Positions 26,689 to 34,951 of a stretch of 64,000 nucleotides of DNA are shown here, in pieces. Position 1 is the stretch's first letter, and each line of letters begins with the position of its first letter. The stretch is from positions 1 through 64,000 of the forward strand of contig NZ_QJRC01000070.1 of the NCBI RefSeq assembly GCF_013393325.1. Direction: 5' to 3'. The stretch is from Pseudomonas hunanensis. GTDB lineage: Bacteria > Pseudomonadota > Gammaproteobacteria > Pseudomonadales > Pseudomonadaceae. Position numbers and translations under genes: made by a program. The notes under the pieces were generated by a model. That model was not told the DNA's origin, did no database searches, and saw only the letters and a program-made list of their open reading frames with translations.

Positions 26689-26702
26689 TTCGACAATCCG
26701 AA
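26689..26702. promoter_or_regulatory. AauR-type box 2
   Basis: TTCGACAATCCGAA matches TTCGG-N4-CCGAA at all but one arm position. It is centred 77 bp from box 1, about seven helical turns, consistent with paired enhancer sites for one activator. Confidence 0.6.
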
Positions 26703-27007
26703 TGGCGGAAATGCCGCTTGTACCAGCAACAAGAAGGTCGAAAAAAATTTGATGTACGGTCGAGACAAAATGTGTCTCGGGAGAAAAAACGCGCAAGAGA
26801 AGCGACGCTTCATACAGGGCTCCTCGGAAGTCAGGCCTGACAAGGTATCCCTGTGATACCGCCGGCCTGATACTTCCGATTCCGCCTTTCCTGACCCGGC
26901 CCATTACTGGAGGCACTCCCTGTACCCCTAGGCCACTCCGATCCTGCAACAATCAGAACAGCCCGGCCCCTTGGTCATGTGCTGCCCCTCCTCGGGGCGG
27001 CGCATCA
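26703..27007. other. Non-coding region upstream of gltP enhancer sites
   Basis: No gene is supported. Visible structures are a hairpin CGAGACA-N5-TGTCTCG (26761-26779) and a nested dyad (26831-26871). In that dyad TCAGGCC and GGCCTGA enclose GGTATC-N5-GATACC. The base composition is lower in GC than nearby genes. A small RNA or a second promoter cannot be excluded. Confidence 0.4.
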
Positions 27008-27041
27008 TAGAAGGCTGAACTATAGAAAGGTTCAGCTTCTA
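27008..27041 (-). terminator. Hairpin ending the Ivy transcript
   Basis: A 12-bp stem with one bulged G (TAGAAGGCTGAAC against GTTCAGCTTCTA) lies about 45 bp beyond the stop of the Ivy gene. There is no clean T-tract on the minus strand, so intrinsic termination is uncertain. Confidence 0.5.
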
Positions 27042-27085
27042 TTACGTGACAGTGGTGACCGTTCATCCGTACCGGCAATAAATGC

Positions 27086-27556
27086 TCAGTACCAGTTCGG
27101 GTCACGCTTGAGCTGCTCCTGCAGCATCGCCTTCATGCCATCGTCCGGTTCGCCTAACCAACGATACTGCGCATGACGGGTGGGCGACTTGTCGCTCGGC
27201 AAGCCTTCGGGCACCTCCACGAGCATCCCGTAGGCGTCATCCTTGTCCCAGCTGAACGCCACGATCAGGCGTTTGTAAGTGCAATTATCCTTGGCCTCGC
27301 ACAGCGGCCCGACCAAGTACTTGTCGCCGTCTTCGGTAACGGCAGACATCTGCTGCTGAGCACTGCCGGTCAGATTGACCACCCAATCGGGCAGGCGTTC
27401 CTCGCCTTTGAGAGTGTCCTGCCAGGTTTCCCGGTACTCCGGGTCCGAGCCGAGCAACTGATCGACCCGGACCTGGCCGTCATTGGCCGCCATCGCCGCC
27501 GTACTGCCACCCAGCAACAGGGCGGCAGCCAGGGCTGAACAAAGCTTCCTGCTCAT
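27086..27556 (-). CDS. Inhibitor of vertebrate lysozyme (Ivy) family
   Basis: This 156-aa periplasmic protein has a signal peptide (about residues 1-24, cleavage after MAA). The family loop appears as PLCEAKDNCTY; the two cysteines close the loop that plugs the lysozyme active site in E. coli Ivy (CKPHDC there). The loop differs in its middle residues and lacks the His. GAGG lies 6 bp before the ATG at 27556. The position matches the second Ivy gene of P. aeruginosa (PA5481). Start overlaps the 3' end region of the DUF1328 gene, so the two are probably co-transcribed. Confidence 0.85.
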   Translation of the reverse strand: MSRKLCSALAAALLLGGSTAAMAANDGQVRVDQLLGSDPEYRETWQDTLKGEERLPDWVVNLTGSAQQQMSAVTEDGDKYLVGPLCEAKDNCTYKRLIVAFSWDKDDAYGMLVEVPEGLPSDKSPTRHAQYRWLGEPDDGMKAMLQEQLKRDPNWY

Positions 27557-27558
27557 CT

Positions 27559-28054
<496 letters not shown>

Positions 28055-28228
28055 GCCGGCTCCTCCTGCTGTAATTTTTGTTCAAACCTGAACAGGTAAT
28101 TGCAGCCTGCATGCCAGCCTTCGAAATTAAATTAAATCCTTTTAAATCAACTAGTTAGATAACAACAAGGCAAGCAGTAAGGACGTATCCTGCACGATGC
28201 CGCCCGTGCAGTCGTGCGAATTGCACGA

Positions 28229-29050
28229 TCAGCCTTCGACCTTGATCGCCACCTTGAGCAGGTCAGCATCCACCCCACGCACACCGATGATCTGCCGGGC
28301 GATCTCCACAGCGATGGTTTTTTGCTCGGCGCTGACCACCTCGCCCGACAGCCTTACCATGCCTGCCTCGCTAGCCACTTTCAGGTTCAGGCCGTCGAGG
28401 TTGCGACTGAAGCGATAGCTGTTCTGGATCTTGTCGATGATCCAGCTGTCACTCGGCTGCGGCCCAGTTGGCGCCCCCACCGGTGTTTCCCGGGCCTTGG
28501 CCATGGCGGCGGTATCCAGGCTGACCAGGTTGTTGACCAGGTGCACGCCGTCGGTGGTACGCGCCACCACGCCCGCCAACTCCTTGGCTTCGGCACTGTC
28601 GACCTTGCCGCGCAAGGTCACCACGCCTTCACTGCTTTGTACTTCTATAGGCGCCTTCTCAGTGGTGCGGCTCCACAGCAGACGGGCACGTATCACCGCA
28701 GCCAGGGTGGCGTCCTCCAGGCGCTGGGCGTAGGCACGCAATTCAAGCGGGCGCTCCACCAGTTGGGGATTGACTCGCAGCTGGTTCTCCACCTGTTCAA
28801 TACCCCGAGTGGCCCGTGCCACATCCTCGGCCAGCTGCCGCTCGACCTCGTTCTCCACTTCACCGGAAAGACGCGCCTGCTTGCCGTCCACTTCAACCGT
28901 GATACGGAACGGGTCGAGCATGCGATTGAGTGACAGGGCGGTTTGCAGGGCGCCTTCCAGGCGCGCGTCCTGCACAGGGTCGGCGAATGCAGGGGTAAAG
29001 GCTGGCAGCAGGGTGGCTGCCAACACGGCTGTACGCAGGGAAAAGGGCAT
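28229..29050 (-). CDS. Periplasmic protein with three BON domains
   Basis: This 273-aa protein has a signal peptide (about residues 1-23, AFA). It contains three BON-like units: about 28-95 (ITVEVDGKQARLSGEVENEV), 115-180 (PIEVQSSEGVVTLRGKVDS) and 200-270 (LKVASEAGMVRLSGEVVSAE). BON domains occur in OsmY and DolP and bind lipid membranes. AAGAAGGAGG precedes the ATG at 29050. It sits divergently upstream of algB and may help maintain the envelope. An AT-rich promoter for the next minus-strand gene lies in the 174 bp after it. Confidence 0.87.
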   Translation of the reverse strand: MPFSLRTAVLAATLLPAFTPAFADPVQDARLEGALQTALSLNRMLDPFRITVEVDGKQARLSGEVENEVERQLAEDVARATRGIEQVENQLRVNPQLVERPLELRAYAQRLEDATLAAVIRARLLWSRTTEKAPIEVQSSEGVVTLRGKVDSAEAKELAGVVARTTDGVHLVNNLVSLDTAAMAKARETPVGAPTGPQPSDSWIIDKIQNSYRFSRNLDGLNLKVASEAGMVRLSGEVVSAEQKTIAVEIARQIIGVRGVDADLLKVAIKVEG

Positions 29051-29259
29051 GGCAGTGCCTCCTTCTTGGCAAAATCTAAAAAACTTCGCAACCAATGTGC
29101 CAGCGCGTGCCTCTAAGCAAAGCATTGGAAAATCACGGGTTGCAGGCATCCTTTGGCCATTGGCTAGCATGCAAAGGACAGAATCCTTCAGAATTGACCA
29201 TGCAACTTGCCCGATTTTTCCCACACTAAATAACGATCTATCCCAAAGGAGCGCAGGAA

Positions 29260-30606
29260 ATGGAATCAGCCCAGGACAACCAAGGCCGCATTCTGCTGGT
29301 GGATGACGAGTCCGCGATCCTGCGCACCTTCCGCTACTGCCTGGAGGACGAGGGCTACAGCGTGGCCACGGCCAACAGCGCGGCCCAGGCCGAAAGCCTG
29401 CTGCAGCGCCAGGTGTTCGACCTGTGCTTCCTCGATTTGCGCCTGGGTGAAGACAATGGCCTGGACGTGCTGGCGCAGATGCGTATCCAGGCCCCGTGGA
29501 TGCGAGTGGTGATCGTTACCGCACACTCGGCGATCGATACAGCGGTAGACGCCATCCAGGCCGGCGCGGCCGACTACCTGGTCAAGCCGTGCAGCCCCGA
29601 CCAGTTGCGCCTGGCCACCGCCAAGCAACTGGAAGTGCGCCAGCTTTCTGCCCGCCTGGAGGCGTTGGAAGGTGAAATTCGCAAACCCAAGGACGGCCTC
29701 GACTCTCACAGCCCGGCCATGATGGCGGTGCTGGAAACCGCCCGCCAGGTCGCCACCACCGACGCCAACATCCTCATCCTTGGCGAGTCCGGTACCGGCA
29801 AGGGCGAGCTGGCACGGGCCATCCATGGCTGGAGCAAGCGCGCGCGCAAAGCCTGCGTGACCATCAACTGCCCGTCGCTCAACGCCGAGCTGATGGAAAG
29901 CGAGCTGTTCGGCCATACCCGTGGCGCCTTCACCGGAGCCAGCGAAAGCACCCTTGGGCGGGTCAGCCAAGCGGACGGCGGCACGCTGTTCCTCGACGAA
30001 ATCGGCGATTTCCCGTTGACCTTGCAGCCCAAACTGCTGCGCTTCATCCAGGACAAGGAATACGAACGCGTCGGCGACCCGGTTACCCGACGTGCCGATG
30101 TGCGCATTCTGGCCGCCACCAACCTCAACCTCGAAGAGATGGTGCGCGAAAGCCGCTTCCGCGAAGACCTGCTGTATCGCCTGAACGTCATCACCCTGCA
30201 CCTGCCGCCGCTGCGCGAACGCAGTGAAGACATCCTCACCCTGGCCGACCGCTTTCTCGCCCGCTTCGTCAAGGAATACTCTCGCCCCGCCCGCGGTTTC
30301 AGTGACGAGGCGCGCGCTGCGCTGCTCAACTATCGCTGGCCCGGCAACATTCGCGAACTGCGCAACGTCGTGGAACGGGCCAGCATCATCTGCCCACAGG
30401 AGCGTGTGGAAATCAGCCACCTGGGCATGGGTGAGCAACCCACCGGCAATGCGCCACGCGTGGGTGCCGCGCTTAGCCTGGATGAGCTGGAGCGCGCGCA
30501 TATCGGTGCCGTGCTGGCCGCCAGCGATACCCTCGACCAAGCGGCCAAGACCTTGGGCATCGATGCCTCCACCCTGTACCGCAAGCGCAAGCAGTACAAC
30601 CTGTGA
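29260..30606 (+). CDS. algB: Sigma54-class response regulator AlgB
   Basis: This 448-aa NtrC-family regulator has a receiver domain (residues about 10-125) with phospho-acceptor Asp59 in CFLDLRLGEDNG. The AAA+ domain (about 145-385) has Walker A GESGTGKGE, the sigma54-contact loop GAFTGA and Walker B GGTLFLDEIGD. The C-terminal helix-turn-helix reads QAAKTLGIDASTLYRKRKQ. Adjacent KinB is the cognate kinase. In P. aeruginosa AlgB activates alginate synthesis and, with KinB, controls virulence and biofilm genes. The kinB start overlaps its stop codon. Confidence 0.94.
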   Translation: MESAQDNQGRILLVDDESAILRTFRYCLEDEGYSVATANSAAQAESLLQRQVFDLCFLDLRLGEDNGLDVLAQMRIQAPWMRVVIVTAHSAIDTAVDAIQAGAADYLVKPCSPDQLRLATAKQLEVRQLSARLEALEGEIRKPKDGLDSHSPAMMAVLETARQVATTDANILILGESGTGKGELARAIHGWSKRARKACVTINCPSLNAELMESELFGHTRGAFTGASESTLGRVSQADGGTLFLDEIGDFPLTLQPKLLRFIQDKEYERVGDPVTRRADVRILAATNLNLEEMVRESRFREDLLYRLNVITLHLPPLRERSEDILTLADRFLARFVKEYSRPARGFSDEARAALLNYRWPGNIRELRNVVERASIICPQERVEISHLGMGEQPTGNAPRVGAALSLDELERAHIGAVLAASDTLDQAAKTLGIDASTLYRKRKQYNL

Positions 30607-30617
30607 AGTGGCCGCCC

Positions 30618-32384
30618 ATGAAGCTGCGCACGCGGCTTTTCCTCAGCATCTCGGCGCTGGTGACCGTGGCGTTGCTGGGCCTGCTGCTGGGCCTGGTCAG
30701 CGTGCTGCAGATGGCCGCCGTGCAACAGCAGTTGGTGCGCGAAACCACCCATGCCCTGGAAGTGGGGCTGAAATTGCGCCAGAACCTGGGCGAACAGCTG
30801 ACCCTCATTCTTGATGAAGAAACCGCCCCGGATAACCTGCGGCTGCTGCAGGACAACTTCCAGGCCCTGCTCAACCAAGGGCTGGAACAAGGCGGTGAGC
30901 GCACCGGTTTCAGCAAGGCCAGCAGCAATTACCAAGCCTTTCTCCAGGCCTATCGCGATAGCGCCGCACCCGCCCGCAGCATGGGAGTCGATCAACCGCT
31001 GGGCGCCGCGTTCAACCAGGTGCGAACCGACCTGATCGATGCCCACAAGCAGGCCTTGGACCTGATCACCCGCAGCGAGGAGCACACCCGTGACCGCGCC
31101 CTGCTGGTCAGTGGTGTACTCGGCCTGATGGGCCTGGTGGTACTGGTGCTCGGCTTCATCACCGCACACAACATCGCCCGGCGTTTTGGCCAGCCTATCG
31201 AAGCCTTGGCCAAAGCGGCCGACCAACTGGGCAAAGGCAATTTCGACGTCACCTTGCCGGTCACCCAGGCGACCGAGCTGAACCAGCTGACTCGCCGCTT
31301 TGGCCTGATGGCCGATGCCTTGCGCAAACACCAGGCCACCAACGTTGACGAGCTGCTGGCCGGTCAGCAGCGCTTGCAGGCTGTGCTCGACAGCATCGAC
31401 GATGGCCTGCTGATCATCGACCGCCAGGGTCGCCTTGAGCACCTCAACCCCGTGGCGCAACGCCAGCTGGGCTGGAGCGACAGCCGCGTGGGCAGCGGCC
31501 TGGCCAACGCCCTGCAGCGACCAGAGCTTGAGCAACAGCTGCGCCAGGTACTGCGCGGAGGTAGCCTAGACCGCCAACCGGACGACCTGAACATCGAAGT
31601 CGATGAAGAAACACGCCTGCTCACCTACAGCTTGACCCCCGTCAGTCACCCGCAGGGGCCCATCCTCGGCGCGGTGATGGTGCTGCACGATGTGACCGAG
31701 CAACGAGCCTTCGAGCGCGTGCGCAGCGAGTTCGTGCTGCGCGCCTCCCACGAACTGCGTACCCCAGTGACCGGCATGCACATGGCCTTCGGCCTGCTGC
31801 GCGAGCGGGTCAAGTTCCCACCCGATGCACGCGAGAACGACCTGCTGGAAACCATCGGCGAAGAAATGCAGCGCCTGACCCAGTTGATCAACGACCTGCT
31901 CAACTTCTCCCGATACCAGAGCGGGCTGCAAAAGCTCGAGCTGGCCCCCTGCGCCCTCGACGAACTGCTGGAGCGTGCGCAGCTGCGCTTTGCCGAGCAG
32001 GCGCAGCAAAAGCAGATCGAGTTGCTCAAGGAGCTGGAAGCGCCACTACCGCGCATTCAGGCCGACGTCGCCCAGCTGGACCGGGTGCTGGACAACCTGC
32101 TGCACAATGCCATCCGCCATACCGCCAACGGCGGGCGCATCCGCCTGCATGCCAGGCGACATGCGGAGCGGGTGATCATCAGCATCGAGGACAACGGTGA
32201 GGGCATTGCCTATGGGCAGCAAGGGCGCATCTTCGAGCCTTTCGTGCAGGTAGGCCGCAAGAAAGGTGGCGCAGGGCTGGGGCTGGCGTTGTGCAAAGAG
32301 ATCGTGCAACTGCACGGCGGGCGCATGGGCGTATTTTCACGGCCAGGGCAAGGGACCCAGTTCTACATGGCATTGCCGGTATGA
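30618..32384 (+). CDS. kinB: Sensor histidine kinase KinB
   Basis: This 588-aa kinase has two membrane helices (about residues 8-33 and 161-183) bounding a helical periplasmic sensor. HAMP follows (about 184-237), then PAS (about 250-360) and HisKA with His378 in RASHELRTPVTGMH. The HATPase domain has NLLHNAIRH (N box), DNGEGIAYG and GAGLGLALCKEI. KinB phosphorylates, and acting as a phosphatase restrains, AlgB. Start set at ATG 30618 as in homologues; an in-frame GTG at 30603 overlapping the algB stop would add five residues. Confidence 0.93.
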   Translation: MKLRTRLFLSISALVTVALLGLLLGLVSVLQMAAVQQQLVRETTHALEVGLKLRQNLGEQLTLILDEETAPDNLRLLQDNFQALLNQGLEQGGERTGFSKASSNYQAFLQAYRDSAAPARSMGVDQPLGAAFNQVRTDLIDAHKQALDLITRSEEHTRDRALLVSGVLGLMGLVVLVLGFITAHNIARRFGQPIEALAKAADQLGKGNFDVTLPVTQATELNQLTRRFGLMADALRKHQATNVDELLAGQQRLQAVLDSIDDGLLIIDRQGRLEHLNPVAQRQLGWSDSRVGSGLANALQRPELEQQLRQVLRGGSLDRQPDDLNIEVDEETRLLTYSLTPVSHPQGPILGAVMVLHDVTEQRAFERVRSEFVLRASHELRTPVTGMHMAFGLLRERVKFPPDARENDLLETIGEEMQRLTQLINDLLNFSRYQSGLQKLELAPCALDELLERAQLRFAEQAQQKQIELLKELEAPLPRIQADVAQLDRVLDNLLHNAIRHTANGGRIRLHARRHAERVIISIEDNGEGIAYGQQGRIFEPFVQVGRKKGGAGLGLALCKEIVQLHGGRMGVFSRPGQGTQFYMALPV

Positions 32385-32398
32385 ATGCTGTAATGCAC

Positions 32399-34006
32399 CT
32401 ACACCCGACGTGGCAGGTGCCCGCGGGTCACCAGCTCGGCAAATTGACGAGCGTTCAGTGGCCGGGCAAACAACCAACCTTGCCCGTAATTGACTCCCTC
32501 ACTGTTCAGTAGCACCGCCTGGTCCTCGAACTCGATGCCTTCGGCAATCACCCGCAGGTGCAGGTCATGGGCCATGCGGATGATATGCGGAGCCACGCCG
32601 CTACTGGCGGCATCATGGCCCAGGGCATCAATGAACGCCTTGTCGATTTTCAGGCAGTCCACTGGCAGGGTCTGCAGGTAGGCAAGGCTGCAATAGCCGG
32701 TACCAAAATCGTCGATCAGCACTTGATGCCCCACGGCGCGCAGCGCCTGCAGGTTGTCGCGGGCCACCACCACGTCGATCAGGCCGCGCTCGGTTACCTC
32801 GAAGGCGATCTGGCTGGGTGCCACGCGATGCAACGCCAGCAAGCGCGCCGCCACCCGGCCGATACGAGGCACCATCACATCGCAGGCCGCCAGGTTTACC
32901 GATATGTACAGCTTGGGGTGCGAGCGCAGCAACTGCCCTAATTGTTCAAGTACACGTTGCAGGACAAAGTCGGTGATCTGGCGAATCTGCCCGGTATTCT
33001 CCGCCAACGGAATGAACAGGTCCGGGCTGGTCAGCGTGCCGTCCGGACGGCGCCAGCGCACCAAGGCTTCGGCCCCAACGCAACGCCGGCTGTCGAGCTC
33101 GATGATTGGCTGGTACAGCACCTGCAACTCTCCACGGCGCAAGGCATTCTGCAACTCCGAACTCATCGACCGCCGTTGCAGGATCAACTGCAATACCAGC
33201 CAACCGATGCAGCAGGCCGCCAGCACGCTACCGGGGAACAGCAACCAGAGCATGCCGTTCATCCTCAGCGGCAGGCTGGCCCGCGGCGCGATCAGTACAA
33301 GCTGGTAATCCGGTGACTTGGTTGGCATTCGGTAGATCAGCCGATCACTGAGTTCCAGCAGCGACTTGTGGCTGGTCGACCAGGCCGAGGGTGGTGGCCA
33401 TACCTGTGGCGGGCCGAGCACGGGGATGGCCCGCGCGCCATTGTCCAGCACCACCACCAGGCTGCCGCCTGGGGGCAGGTCGACTACATCGGTCAAGTGA
33501 CCACGCGAGGTGGAAACCAGAAACTTGCCACGGCCCAGCATCAGCGCTGCCAGGTTCTCGTTCGGCTCGGTGGTGGTGTTAAGCCAGTAGCTGTACGTCG
33601 GGCCTTGGATATCCGGCGCTCGCAAGGGAACGAACGCGCGCTCGTCACCGCGGTTGGAGCAGGCAACGTCGCCATCCACATAGGCCGCTTCATAGATGAA
33701 CCGCGAGCTCAGGCCAACCTGCTGCAAGGCTGCCAGCATCGCCGGGCTGCAGCCGCGCAATGGCTGGGCCTGCAGCAGGTCGACCCCTTCGCGCAACTGG
33801 CCGAACACCTGTTCGAGGCGATCCAGAAAACGCTCGCCCTGGGCGTTCATCTGTTCGCTTTCGCTTTGCTTCATTTGTTGCAGGGCAATGCCGATGCTGG
33901 CAGAGAGCAATAACGCAGCGCTGGCCAACGCTGCCAAGGTGGCCAGCATCCAGGGGCGGTAAAAAATTTGGCGCAGCAAGGCGATGAGTGCTGACATCAA
34001 AGGCAT
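32399..34006 (-). CDS. CSS-motif EAL-domain c-di-GMP phosphodiesterase
   Basis: This 535-aa protein has two membrane helices (about residues 18-40 and 250-272) enclosing a periplasmic CSS-type sensor, with GCSPAM and VACSNRG providing the cysteines. The cytoplasmic EAL domain (about 285-530) keeps the catalytic motifs: EALVRW, DDFGTGYCSL and IAEGIE. It should therefore hydrolyse c-di-GMP. In E. coli such CSS proteins respond to periplasmic disulfide (DsbA/DsbB) status. dsbA is 4 kb away on the same strand. Convergent to kinB with 14 bp between stops. Confidence 0.9.
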   Translation of the reverse strand: MPLMSALIALLRQIFYRPWMLATLAALASAALLLSASIGIALQQMKQSESEQMNAQGERFLDRLEQVFGQLREGVDLLQAQPLRGCSPAMLAALQQVGLSSRFIYEAAYVDGDVACSNRGDERAFVPLRAPDIQGPTYSYWLNTTTEPNENLAALMLGRGKFLVSTSRGHLTDVVDLPPGGSLVVVLDNGARAIPVLGPPQVWPPPSAWSTSHKSLLELSDRLIYRMPTKSPDYQLVLIAPRASLPLRMNGMLWLLFPGSVLAACCIGWLVLQLILQRRSMSSELQNALRRGELQVLYQPIIELDSRRCVGAEALVRWRRPDGTLTSPDLFIPLAENTGQIRQITDFVLQRVLEQLGQLLRSHPKLYISVNLAACDVMVPRIGRVAARLLALHRVAPSQIAFEVTERGLIDVVVARDNLQALRAVGHQVLIDDFGTGYCSLAYLQTLPVDCLKIDKAFIDALGHDAASSGVAPHIIRMAHDLHLRVIAEGIEFEDQAVLLNSEGVNYGQGWLFARPLNARQFAELVTRGHLPRRV

Positions 34007-34084
34007 CCAGTTGATAACTAAGGTATAGCAACTGAATCGAGAATCACCCGCACCGTTTGGCGCTTCGCTGCGGGCGACACAGGC

Positions 34085-34873
34085 TTAGCGCATCCGGTTG
34101 AGCACCTGCAGCATCGCGGCTGTCTGCGCATCCGGCATGCCGTCGAAGCGCTGCGGGCGGAAGCGCATCTGGAAGGCAGCGATCACATGGCGTGTAGCGA
34201 CATCCAGCACGCCGGTCTGTTCGACTTGATAGCCAAAACGTGCCAGTTCCTGCTGGTACCAGCCAACGCTTGGCGGGTTGACACTGAAGTAGGCCTGCTG
34301 CCGTGCAACCGCGTTGGCATCCGGCCAGATACCCAGCCCGGCGTCGGCCAGGCGCTTCCACGGGAACAATGGCCCTGGGTCCAGCTTGCGCAGCGGGGCG
34401 ATGTCGCTGTGGCCGATGATATGGCGGGGTTCGATGTTATTGCGTTTGACGATGTCCTTGAGCAGCGCGATCAACGACTGGACCTGCGCCTCGCTGTAAG
34501 GGTGCCAGACACGGCCGTTCGGGGTGTCGGTGAAGCCCGGGTTGACGATCTCGATACCGATGGACGAGGAATTCAGCCAGGTGCGCCCCTGCCACTGGCT
34601 ATCACCGGCATGCCAGGCACGACGGTTTTCATCCACCAGTTGATACACCGTCGCCGGGCCATCGCCGATCAAATAATGGCTGCTGACCTCACCGTGGGTA
34701 AGCAACGCCAGAGAACGCTCCAGCGAAGCATTGGTGTAGTGCAGGACAACGAACTGGATGCGGTTGTCCTGATTGGCTGAAGGGTGGCTGCGGTCGATGC
34801 GCAGGCCCGTCGAGCAACCGGCGACAGACAACAACAAAAAGGAAATCAGGGTTTTTTTAAGCGTGGAAAGCAC
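34085..34873 (-). CDS. N-acetylmuramoyl-L-alanine amidase, AmiD/AmpDh2-type lipoprotein
   Basis: This 262-aa zinc amidase has lipobox LSVAGC (Cys20). The amidase_2 domain (about residues 36-180) has zinc-ligand His45 in VVLHYTNAS, and HIIGHSDIAPLRKLDPG supplies the later ligands. A C-terminal peptidoglycan-binding repeat (about 190-260) follows. It cleaves the stem peptide from muropeptides in the outer membrane or periplasm. The position beside kinB/algB and dgcH matches ampDh2 (PA5485) of P. aeruginosa. Its upstream 78 bp separate it from the GGDEF gene. Confidence 0.9.
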   Translation of the reverse strand: MLSTLKKTLISFLLLSVAGCSTGLRIDRSHPSANQDNRIQFVVLHYTNASLERSLALLTHGEVSSHYLIGDGPATVYQLVDENRRAWHAGDSQWQGRTWLNSSSIGIEIVNPGFTDTPNGRVWHPYSEAQVQSLIALLKDIVKRNNIEPRHIIGHSDIAPLRKLDPGPLFPWKRLADAGLGIWPDANAVARQQAYFSVNPPSVGWYQQELARFGYQVEQTGVLDVATRHVIAAFQMRFRPQRFDGMPDAQTAAMLQVLNRMR

Positions 34874-34951
34874 GTCAGTGGCCTCAGCGTATGAGCGCTA
34901 CAGTATAACGTGCTCCCCACAGCTGCGCCTGCCGTGGATCGACGTGACTGG

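Noticed and set aside
26655-26840. 61-codon plus-strand open frame in the gltP upstream region
   Set aside because: It is basic and low in recognisable features with no ribosome-binding site. It runs through hairpins better read as regulatory DNA.
26410-26952. 180-codon minus-strand open frame upstream of gltP
   Set aside because: It has no recognisable domain and no ribosome-binding site. It covers the AauR boxes and the sigma54-like promoter, and its composition is unlike nearby genes.
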